Below are positions 1 through 12,100 of a stretch of 64,000 bases of DNA, piece after piece. The notes beneath the pieces were generated by a model, which had not been told where the DNA came from, made no database searches, and was given only the letters and a program-made list of their open reading frames with translations. Every line of letters begins with the position of its first letter. Position 1 is the first letter of the stretch. The position numbers and the translations under genes are program-made. Source of the DNA: Sclerurus mexicanus. Taxonomy: Eukaryota > Chordata > Aves > Passeriformes > Furnariidae. The DNA lies in contig VWZF01001847.1 of the NCBI GenBank assembly GCA_013396755.1, forward strand, positions 65,012 through 129,011, in the 5' to 3' direction.

Positions 1-184
1 TCCAGATTTACTGATATAAAAATCTGTGTCAAATTGGATAGTTACTACGTTGAGTGTACTGTGAATGCCTTCAGGAACAAGGGAGCCACTGATTTCTTTG
101 AGTAACATCTCATTCTCAGGTGGACCATCCCAAACTCTTAGAATGTCATGGGATGCTTCAGTATCAAAAGCAAGAAATTGGAGG
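1..184 (-). CDS. CSMD3: CSMD3 exon: CUB domain 8, C-terminal part (truncated by window)
   Basis: The first 184 bp of this exon are visible; it starts in phase 2 and codes 61 residues after the shared Ser, from LQFLAFDTEASHD to FYISKSG. The Glu-Asp-Asp calcium-site set is complete (FDTEASHDILRVWDG). The exon continues left of base 1; from the CUB fold only a few residues of the last strand should be missing. Acceptor ATTCTTTCAG. Confidence 0.94.
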
Positions 185-3100
185 CTGAAAGAATACCATG
201 ATTTCATCATCAGTTTTCATACTACTCAACAACATAACTTTAAAAATAAAACTAAACAACAACAAAAAAACAAATAAAATTTAATTTCTAAGGGTGATTT
301 TCTATGTTTCACACATTTATATTTGAATGCATGAAAGGCCAATACTAAAATGAATTTGAAAGAAAAAACCTAACAATATTTGAATTTGTCCACTATGAAA
401 TAAAGTATTACTTTAGCCATTCAAATTATGTATAAGTATCTACACAATCTTTTCAGAAAATAGTTTCAGTTTTCCTAAGACAACATTATGTATCCCATTC
501 CCATCAAAACAAATTAAATAGAACTCTGAAGTCATGCAAATAGCAATATAGTGTGAATAGATGTCTAATTAAAACGACTGCTAAAATGCAGGGTGGTCTT
601 TCTTTTTTTTTTTTTTTCCTTTTAATTATAGTCTTTCATTAAAGAGTTCTGCTGCCTCCAGCATTTCACAATATTATAACCAATTTTAAAGCTTGATCTT
701 CTTTAGTAAATGTTTATTGAAAGATAGACAGTTTCAACCCAAACCTAAAGTGCTAAAAACACTGGCCTTGAGCTGCATCTTAAATTTTGAGCCCAAAATC
801 TTTTTTTTTTTTTCTCCACTCTAGAGGTAAGATTCAGTTATTATAGTCAAAAACATTTGTTATAATTGCAAGATATGTTTTCAGTACCTGACAATATTTC
901 CTGGGTCTACTTCAATCACCCACATGCAACGCAGATTGTTGTCATAGGGAAAGGGATAACCAGGAGATAAGATTCTTCCTGATGATTCTCCTTTAAAACG
1001 GCCTCCACATTCAGCTAACAAAAAACAACATTATATAATGGTCTTCCAGCTAATCATCTGAGCAATAAATTTATACATCCACTCTCCTGTTGAATAGGTA
1101 GCACAATTAATCTAACTGTATGGCCTAATGTTGTAAGAAAGCATATAAGGACTACATTACTCCTTTTGCTTCCCATATTCAGTCAATCCAAATTGCCTCT
1201 AAAAGAAGATGAAAAAGAAAGAAAGCTGCTATAATGTTTAAGACTTGTCCTCTTTTCACTCTCATATAGGAGTAATTGAGCCCATACATATCTGCAAAAC
1301 TTACAAAGTTATCATAATATTGTAAAGAAATGGAAGTGACCAAAGCACAAAATAACTCTATATCTCTTCATATCTTAACGGTTTTGTTTTCTTTTATTTA
1401 ATTTATTTTCTATTATTCTATGTATATATATGAAAAGTTTTCTAGCTACTAGTTTTACAATGCCTTATGAAATATGTATGTCCTGGCTTTCTGATTAAGC
1501 TGTCTTCTTATGTTGATTATTTGCCAAGTATAACTAGATTTTCATGCATTAGGATTTTCAATATGCACAAATGTTTAATATTTATTATCTTTTTTAAACC
1601 TATAAAAGGCAACACCACTCATAGACTTAGAATGAGAGAACTATAAATGCCTGTGTAAACAGATCTGTACACCTACAAATCAGATTTCACATAGATCTAA
1701 CAACTCTTACAATTTTTTCTTTCTTGCATTAAAAAAAAAAAGTAAATAAATAAATCATAATAAAAAAAGAGTCTAATACCAATACAGGATGGCAGAGGAT
1801 AGTCCCATGCCCTTCTTTCCCCAGTCATACACTTGAGAAGGCTACTTCCATGGAGTGTGTAGCCTGGATTGCATCCATAAACTATAGTACTTCCAGCAAA
1901 ATGGCCTTGGTCACTGATTTTATATCCAAACTGTGGCACACCAGGGTCCTCACAATGTGAAAGCTCAAAACCTGTGGGAGGAATAAAACACTGTAGTTAC
2001 AAAAGCAAAGAGATAAATACATTAATGAAATTAAGACTTTCTGTAATCCAATGGAAATCAATAATTTCCAAACTTCAAGTAACAACATATTTAAGTTAAA
2101 ACCACTTCTCTGGTTTTAAGCAGTCAAAATAACTGTATATATACCTTTCTTAGAGCATGAAAACCAAACTGTCAGATCTTCATTTTTCCTAAGAGTTCAA
2201 TTAAAGATTGAGAAGAAAATTCAATATCAGTTCTAAAATGATATGATAAATTATAAACTGGCAGCTAAATTGACTGTCCATTTACTTGTGAATAGACATT
2301 TAAAGGATCATAAACAAAACTGAACAGTAGATTTCGCGTTATTTCGCGCAGTAACAACAGCAGCACAATAGCACCTGTGGCACCAAATACATAGTTATAT
2401 TCATCAATCCCTAATTTTGCATTCAGTAGTTTGTAAATTTAAGAACTACATGCAGGAAATAATTATAATGATGATATAGAGAATTCAAGCTAAATTTGGA
2501 CATTTTTGAGAACTAAGAGATGCAGAGCAAGAAGGAAACAAAATAACATGCATTAGATGGAAACGGAGAGACATACCAATATATGGGGAAATATAAATCT
2601 GGGAGAAAGATTTTCTATTTCAAATCAGGTTTTCTGTTATTAACTGAGAAGCAACTCAAGCCTCACTTTGTTCAAAACCAAATGTTTTAATCAATATCAC
2701 GCAGCTCAGAATGTTTGTAGGCAGATTGGTATTCCTATACATCGGTAATATGGGAGCAAATGAAGGGTTTTTCATGTCTGCTTTGTTCAGCAAAGTCATT
2801 CACACAGTATTTTTCCATCTGGTCAAGAGCTAGTAGCCTTTCACAATCTCTCTTCAGGTGCTGAATCACTACTATTGTTTTTTAAAAATAGGTCCTTTAT
2901 TTTCTTTTACAGGCAAAATGTTTCATATTGGATAAGACTGCTCACAAAAGGGGAAGGAAAAAATATGCAAAATTCTGTATCTTTCCAGTTATTCCTTCAG
3001 CTCATTTCATGTGTGACTGAAAATGTCTCACCAATTGAAGAGCCTCTACAACCTCTGAGCTGATTTTTTCTCATTCCTAAGCTATTATTTCCTAGTACAG

Positions 3101-6100
3101 AAACTCTAAAAGAAACTAAAGTGAGTTCCAGATGAAGGACCATTTTTGATGATGTTGGTCTAGAGACTTATTGATCAGTTAAAATTTCCCATCTTCTAAG
3201 AAAACTGCTGATCACACTGAGTCAAAAAAAGTTAAAATCTGCCTTGATCCCTGAGATGTCCTCATCTCTGGACAGCTTGCTTATGGACAGAATCAAAGTA
3301 AACTTTTTAACTGCTCACCTCGCTCTGGAAGATCAACATGTAACTCCATTTTCTAACTGGGGGTACAGCAAGCATTTTGGCTGCCTTAAGTGTGCATGCC
3401 CAAGAGTGCTGTGACCACAGCAGGTAAAGAGGGCATGAGGCCTTGGCCAGGGCATGGCAGGGTAGTTTGTGCAGGAGGCCACACAGGGAGAACATCTCTT
3501 TGAAGGGTAAACATTCTGCTGGCCCAGTGGACTTGAAGTCCACATAACCCAGCAAACAGGCTGTGACCACCCACCCAGGTCAAGAGCACTCATCCCACCT
3601 AACTCTCAAGGCAGGATGGTGGGAACTCAACTGAGAGCAGTGGCTGCAGCTCCAGCTGGAGGATCTACACCATCTAGCCTGGCTGATGCATTCACCCAGA
3701 CAGAGCTCAGACCTTATCTTCCACGTATCTAATTTAACCCTGCCCTCTTTCAGTTTAATGCCATTACTTCTTCTCCTGTTACCACATGCCCTTGAGAAAG
3801 TCCCTCTCCAGTTTTCTTGTAGGCTTCCTTTAGATACTGCAAGATACTATGAGGTCTTCCCAGAGCCTTCCATTTTGCAGCCTGAACAACCCCATCTTTC
3901 TCAGCCTGTCTTGATATGAGGGGTGCTCCAACTCTCTTCATGGCCCTCCTCTATACTTTCTTTTTCTCTTCCAATGCTACCAACATCAACAAAAGAAGAT
4001 TCAGCACTGTTCAGGCTAATAACTATTCAGGCTAGGAAAGTGTATTCTACAAGAATGTCTGTCTCAAAAGACAGGAAATGTTAATGATTAGGTTCAAGTG
4101 CTAGGCTTGGATGTACCTATATAAATAATAAAAATTAGATATCTTGACAGTTACACAGTAACACAGCACTAAAAGACCTATCTGTAATTGTAGGATACAG
4201 TCCTATGCTATCACATGTATTACAGGGTATAATTACACAACTTTCACCTGGAAAATAATTACATATTCTTTAGTATCTTGAAATATTTTCCTTTTATTCT
4301 GCAAGACTTATGCTATTTTTTATTACAATTAGTTTTAAAAACACGATGTAGAATTTTTGAAACAATAGTTTTTTGAACAGGTGAAAAATAAATTATTTAA
4401 GCTGAGTGACAAAAAAGAATGTTGATAGCTGCATTGTAGGATTACCTTATAATACTGTCCTGGTTGATAAAAATTCACTTCATATTCAGTGATGATGAAA
4501 TAATTACACAAAAAAAAAAAGTCACATACACTACATGTCAATAGTCATATGGAACAATCACATACATTTTCAGAAGCTGACACTTGATAAAATAGATGTG
4601 TATATCTGTTTCCATATGCCATCTAAGCCAGAGATCTGAACAGGTTTTTACTCTCCTCATATTTATAGTTTAATTTGTCAGTCCACATATAAGTAAGAAG
4701 TTCTTGTTAGTAACCTTTCTTTATCATTTTGGTTCCAAACTGGATTATTTTAAACAATAATGTAAGTTCAGAAACAAATGCAAAGTCAGTATTGGACATG
4801 AGACTTAAGGGGGGAATGTCCTTTACTTATGAATTATCTTTCTGCAGCAAAGTGTTTTGGCTACACATTTAAAAACTACTCCCATGCTTCAATACTTTTA
4901 TGGGCTAACACAATTAATTGAAGCTTACCCTATTTTTTCTTATGCTTTCCAACATTGAAAAAGACTTCAAAATAACCCTCTAGAAAAAGGACAGTGATTC
5001 AAGTATCAGACTGGTGCAAATGACTATCAAAGCAAGGTTTCAGTATGCTACGTTTTGGGGTTTTTGAGGTACTATTATGAAAGTATATTATTTTGAAAAG
5101 CGAATTGTTAATGAGCCAAGAATTTTAATTCCTTTAAAAGCATAAGTCTATTACTACTGTTTTCTCAAATACTTACTGGTATACACAAGCTGAAAACCTT
5201 CATCAGTGCCCTCCATGTCTGAGTTAAATTCCAACCACAAATGATTTGAAGTACTGCTTAGTGTCAGGCCTCTTAATGATGCCCCAGTATACGCTCCTAG
5301 TAGGTGGGCAGTGCTGTCTTTGCCATCATAGATCTGTAAAAAAAAAAAAAAGTGAATTTTACAGTTATGAAGAAAAAAAAAGATTTATTTAAAAAACAAT
5401 CCTAACAATTCTATACATCTCCATTAAGAGGGAGGACAGCTCTGTCAAGAGAGATCTATTGCCAGTCAACCCAGAGTACTATTTGGATGTATTATTTGCC
5501 TCTCTTAAGTCGACTTAATTTTGGTGATTTTTCAAAAGCAGAATTTAAAATATGTCAATTCCTTTTTTTTCATAACAATAGAAGTGGGCAGAGTTGCCAT
5601 ATCAGCTCAGTCTTTTTAAATCTCTGTGCCTTCTCTTTCCCTGCCTGTATTGTAATGCTGATCACAGCCTATCAGCAAACACCTGTCTTGTGTAGCTGTA
5701 TCTGTCTCATGTCACTGAGATGGGATAATAGAAAAGCTCACATATACCCAACTTTGGTTTCTTATATAAACCTGTGGTGGTTTTCTTCCATGTGAAGAGA
5801 GGTTCAAATATTACTATAAAGTAAAAGAAAACTAGGAAATAAATTTAGCAACTGCTTCTCTAAATTGAAAGAGTAATGTAATCTATATGTAAATTGGAAT
5901 ACAGCACTTTCATTATTTATTTTTCTTCAAGTGTTGTTGTTTTCCACATTTGAACCAGAAATTTATATCAGACCATAAATACCATTATGTCCTGTAGGAT
6001 TTATTTATTGACTTCTACAATAACTAAACCTTTGATAAATGGGGTTTATGAAAAATTTCACTTGCAAATCAGTAAATTGACCCCAGAATAATTTTCAAAT

Positions 6101-9100
6101 TTTAATATAGGAAAATTGTGAAGCTTTAGTAAAAAATACAGAATTGTCTGCAGTTCTAAATAAGATCTACTTGTATTAATTACAAATGTAAATAAGGCTT
6201 GTATTTGTAATAAGGAATCTTCATCAGAACAAAATCAAAACAAATACACCAGCAATAGCAGTAGGGCAACAAAGTGAATGTGAAGTATTATGATGCCTGT
6301 TCCCCATCTGTGAGAATGACTTACACACACAAATCCTATTTTCCAGAAATCCTCATGTCTTTAGTAATAACAAAGACTTTACATTTAATGATATGCTGAA
6401 TAAAACAAATAAGTGATTTATAGCTATCTGTCATGAGTAAATAATTGTACAGCTGTTTAAAATGCACAACAAAATGACTTGGCATAATTCCTTGTTTTTT
6501 ACTGACACAAGCAAAAAAAATTCAAATTTCAGTTCAAATGTCGATCTCCTTAAACAGAGTAAAAATAAGAAAATACAGAATGGGAAAAAAGGTGCAAATA
6601 GTATTTATCAAATAAAAAAATCAAAATATATATAGCAGTATTAAAATACATTTCTTATCTTTTTTAAAAAACTTCTGTAAAACTACACTGAGATCAGTAA
6701 ACAAGCCAGAGACATTAAAAAAAAAAAAAACCACAACAAAAAAATAAAATAAATTCCCACCTAAAACAGAACAACAAAAACAAACAAACCCACCCACCCC
6801 CACCCCTCCGAAAATTAATCTGAAATCCACTAAGTTTTGTCTTAGTAACTCATTTCAGGAGAATTATTGCTATCCAGCAGATATATTTACCATCATGACA
6901 GACTTAAAGAAAACCCAGTTGAATTTGATGCTCTTTCTCCTAATTTCACCAAGCTACTTATAACTAATAATACATAAGGATTCAAGATTTATTTTATTTT
7001 TAAGCACTTTATAGGAGTAATTAATTTTCTGTTATGTGTTCATCACTAATAATTAACCAAAGGAAGATGTTAATAAGTTACACTAACTATTCTTAGTGTC
7101 TCACCAGAACTTCCAATAAGCCACATCATGATACAAATTTCCTTCATGTTAGAATGTCCTCACACATACTTCATTGTCAGTTTTGTTAGACATACTACCA
7201 TATTAAACTTTTCCTATTACTCCACTGACATCTCTCATTAGTTAACACTAACTCTACTTCATGGGGGAACTGTATAATACTGTTTAGCCTACATAATTTC
7301 TGTGAAGGGAACAGAATTTAAAGTACCCCAACACTGAAACTGATACTTTTGAGTAGGAGAACTGCATCTGGCTGAGGCACGATTATGATTCATTTGAACA
7401 TGAAACTGAATTCATTTTTTTTCTTTTGGTTACTCTCTTTCAGACATTCAGAGAAATATATACCCCTTTTCTTGAGACAGTGCGGTCTGAAAAAAATATA
7501 TAGAAAAAGTATAGAAAAGTATAGAAAAAAATAAAACTTTAGATAATAACTTGAATGATACAGTTTAGCTTGCAAAGAAAGTGGTAACAGACCCTTGCGA
7601 GATTTGTAGAACCAGCATTTTCTTTCTAACCTTGCTAAATTAGGTGGAGGGTTTTTTTTTAACTATGTGGGAGCTAAAGATTTTGAATGTATTAGTAATT
7701 CAGCTGTTCTGGGAGACAATGTGAATTATATTATATGTGAATTAATGTAACACCATTAGTTTATTTTTAATATAGGAATATTCTTTCTTATAGGCCTTGG
7801 CAGCAGACCTGGATTTAAGTCATTTGGATGCTAAAGGTAACTCCAAGAATAATCATCATGAAAATATTTAGTTGGATATATTTCTCTTAAAGTCATCTTG
7901 TATCATTAATGCAAAGATAATTGATTCATGACTGAATGGCTGAATAAAACAGTAACAAGCTATTCAGAAAACAGAGGTCCATCTTTATCAGCTATTTAAA
8001 GGCCTAATCTGTTAAATGATTAATTCATGAAGAGGAGCAAAGACACAGAAAACTGTGTTAAAGTTCTTCATATCACAATAATATTTTGAAATGTTATGGA
8101 GAAGGATGCTAATAGTGAACAGTCTACATAAATATGATTTGAACTAATAAACACTTGGTCAGGAATTGCTATGTTTACATAGTCAGAGTACAAATAAAAC
8201 TTGCTAATCTTTTAAGTGGCTCCATTATCAACAAATTTTAAATGGGAATTAATGCCCTTTTTTCTGCCAACTTATTTAATTATATAACATTTTAGCATGT
8301 AATAAATTTGTGCATTTTAATCAAACTATTTTTGACATTTTCCATTGAAACATAAAAGACATATGGATATGAAGATCTGTACCTTTTTATAAAGAGAAGA
8401 AATAACATAAAATCAGCAGCTCAGAACTGAGGCTGTCAACACCCTGTCGAATGTATATCACATGCAAATAGAAGCACTAATATAAAGACAGAAAAGGGCC
8501 CATATGTTTTAGTTGTTTTGGGGGGTTTTTTTGTCCCCTACATTTATTACCTATTTTTCGCTCATGTTTTTAAGATGATACTGCTAAAAGTATTATGATA
8601 ACGAACAGGGAGATTCTTAAGAAACAAATTAGCAAAAAGGCCCAAACATCACCTTCCTTTGAAGAGTTTGCCCAAAACCCCTCAAAAACTGAATATGTGC
8701 ACACATTTCAAATCTGGCCCACAGATGAGACAGCGAACAAATGCAGTAAAACTCAATCCTTCGTATTTGGCAGGAGTGCAATCAGTGCTGAGCCAAGTGC
8801 AGGGAAAAGGAATCCTGACTGCCAGTTCTCTTCTGTTTACGGACACATAGAACCTGCCTGTTGCTGCCCTGAGTGCTTTAGTAAAAGAAGAAAGGAAGAT
8901 TGCTTCATTACAGTATCAAAAATAATAAATCCTTTTTTGCCACATAAGTGCAATCTCACCTGGCACATCAGCTCTCACTCTACATAAGCCCAAGCACATA
9001 ATCTACTACAAAAGACAAAAAAGATCTGCAGAAACAAATAATGTTCTCTTTCCATGTCAGTCCTTTTCATAGTTGTGGTTCCTCTGCCTTTTGTTTAACA

Positions 9101-12100
9101 TTTACTTACTGGAATCTGCCTGCAAAATTTTGGGGGTCAGGTTTGATTTTTTTTAAAACATTACCAGAAAACTACCCATTATTTAGTTGTTACACACCAG
9201 ATCAGTTGTTATTGGGTCAGAACGACCTCGTGGGGGTGCATCTGTGTGAGTGTGTGTAGGGGAGAGAGGACCAGCCTCCAGCACAGTGTCCTCATGGTCA
9301 GCAGGGATGGCTGCCGAGGTCTGGCCACATGGCACAAAAGCTGCACAGGGCACCCGTCAGTCAGTCAGGCCTTCCTGGTAGCCCACCCACACCACACCCG
9401 CTGGAGCCTCTAATCGGCTGTGGCACCCTCACCTTGGCTAAGGGGACAGGGAGTGCTCAGTGAACCAAAGGGCTCACCTGGAGGGAGTGGCCACAGTGAC
9501 CAGAACAGATAAAGAGGTAGCATGAGTCTCCACTGTGGACTGTGGTTTGGTCTCTGAGGCTGTCAATGTGTGGCCTTCTAAGTGGTAACTGCGTTCTTCC
9601 CCCCCTCTTTTTCTCTCTTCCCTTTCTTAATCTCTCTTTCTTTATTCTTTTCTTCCTCTTGTGGGTAACTTAAACACTTGTTTTCTGTAAGTTATGGATA
9701 CCTGACTTCCTGACCATAGCAATGCATGCTGGTCCTGGTGACCTGTTGTAATGCTTTTATGAAGTTGCATGTTAACTTTTTAAAACCCCTTTTGCCAAAA
9801 CCCCTATATTCTCACCAAATTAGAAGAAATCTCTTGGAGTAAAACATGTAGCTATTCTCTGGACATTAACTCAAGGTACCAAAGAACAATGGCTTTACAA
9901 GGGTACATGCAAGCAAAATCTCTTGAAGCCTGAAATGAAAAGTGTAACACCTGGTAAAAGTCGAGACTTTGGGACTGGGGTGTGACATTAATACCATGCA
10001 TAGGCACATTTTAATTTATGCTGAAATCTACTGAAAATAGAGAAAAAAAAAATCATGAGCCTTGTTCAAGCTTCAATTCTAATAACAGTGCCTCTTCCCC
10101 TGTAAAATAGTTAAAAAAACCCCCACACATATCTTTGATATAGAAGAATATTTTATATATTTAACTGGTTTCAACTCAAATAAAGTGTTTGCCACTAATA
10201 ATGGACTACTCAGGCAAGAAGAATAGCAATTCTGTTCCTTCCAGTGTAAATCTAAAGGATTTGCTCACAGCTATCAGAGAACAGGTTGTTTACAAGCAAA
10301 ATTGGTAGATGGAGATAAAAGCAGGTGGAAAAAAGCAGGTAGAAAATATTCTCATACTTTGGAAACAATATATTCTTTTTTTTTTTTCCTCCCACATAGG
10401 TAGTTTAGTCTAAAAATGTTGGATTCTGGAAAAATAGTGCACAAATTCAGGTATCAGTAATATTGGAAAGAAGAAAGTGACTATTACAGAGTTTCTGAGA
10501 TTAATATTAAATGGATTGACATGTAATGACTGTACAGATCTTAAATTCTTCCTATGCCTTCATGTAACTTTCATAAATATTAAAACAAGATATGACATTA
10601 TCAAGAGCAAGTTATATCCTGACACAAAAATATAGATAAATTTATGTTTCTTTTATAGTTTGAAATAAAAAAAACAAAAAGAACTACACCATTAATGTAA
10701 GTAGCCACAGCAGTTACATCAAAAAGAGAACAAGAGAATGGCATGCTAAATGAAGCAAAAGAAAAGCAAATTATATGCTCTGAAACCCCTTTTCTATACC
10801 AGTTCAGAATTGATAACAGGGAATCCTCCTTCTCTGCCTGTGGAGTAACAGTAAGGGAGGTGATTTATTTGTGTTAAATATGCTGTTTTCCTCTAATGCT
10901 GCATTCCCAGTACCTGCTGTTTCATTGTTTCAATAACAGTGCTTGTCAGATATAAATGTGATCCATGGTCAGTTAATTGATGCAGCAAGCAGCAGACCTT
11001 ATGCCTTCATTAAAGAACATATCAAAAGTTTATTACAATACTCAGCCTATTCAGACTTTTAATGGAATTTTAGTTGCATAGCTCTAGTAACCTAAAATCT
11101 TAGCAGCAAGAAGAAGTAACACAAAGATTAACTTCTTTGTCTGCATTTTCACCTGTCAATTCTGATGAAAAGAGATGCATTAGCCATTTCTTAACCAAAG
11201 TTTGTTGCTAAGAACTTGGCCTTTAGCTATGAAATATTATGGGGTTGCTTTATTTGTGTTAGGGGGAAGGAAGGAAGACCTGTCTGGAAGTCATTGTTTT
11301 AAGTATCTTGATTTTAAAATGGTGAATTCCTTACCCTCCCTAACTCATAGTTAAAGGGGAACTGTGTATTCACTGTATGTCACTTGGCTGTTCTCTGTAA
11401 GACTGAAATATATTTTTCCTTTTTTTTTTTTAAACTGAAGTAGTGATACATATTAGATAGCTTTACAGCACGTGTTGACTATTATTGATTCATTTAAGAC
11501 TAAAATATAACCCTAATGTCCTACTCCTGTAGCCAAAAGTTTATTCTCTGTAGTCAGCAAAATAGCCAAAGGAGGCAGTATTTTCCCTTTTTTCATTTTT
11601 GTTTCTAGTTCTACAAAAATAAAAGGAAGTTCCTGCAAACTTATCTTCAGAAACATTTTACTGGGATTAACATAAATAAGTGTAAGGCAATACAGGAAAA
11701 AAAATATGTGAGTAACCAAGGCTACTTTCCTAATCTTGAAGATATTAATGATAAATGCTAGACATATTCCTCAGTCAAGCATACACAAAATCTTCCAGTG
11801 AGTCTTTTTCAGCTTCTGGAGATGAGAAGTAATCAATAACAATAGAAATCAACAGAAACTTCATAACTGGTTCTGTGAGAAAAGCTTTGGAATGTGTGAA
11901 TGCTAATGTATTTCCTGAAGAATTTTCCTTTATCAAATGAACACATGAAAAAAGAGCATGATAGAATTAAGACAGTTTGCAAGAGTTCCATCTAAGAAAG
12001 GAAGCAGGAAGAGACACAATAGGTTCCACAGATATCATTTCTTCCCACAATACCAAAGGTCAAGTGCCTCAGCCTTGCAATGATGTCAAATAGGCTGGAA

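Larger units (their letters stand above)
1972..5176 (-). other. CSMD3: CSMD3 intron, CUB 7 to sushi 7 (3.2 kb)
   Basis: Contains a CR1 fragment (3,712-3,985) beside a GC-rich unclassified segment (3,330-3,700), and a CpG-bearing E2F-like motif pair at 2,331-2,349. Rest AT-rich. Confidence 0.87.

Noticed and set aside
3515..3550. tRNA-like anticodon stem (TGGACTTGAAGTCCA)
   Set aside because: Only one stem is present; no acceptor stem, A box, B box or T arm of a tRNA around it.
10925..10965. Iron-responsive-element-like CAGTGC loop (TTTCAATAACAGTGCTTG)
   Set aside because: The upper stem has a mismatch and a G-T pair, the lower stem does not form, and it lies antisense within an intron.
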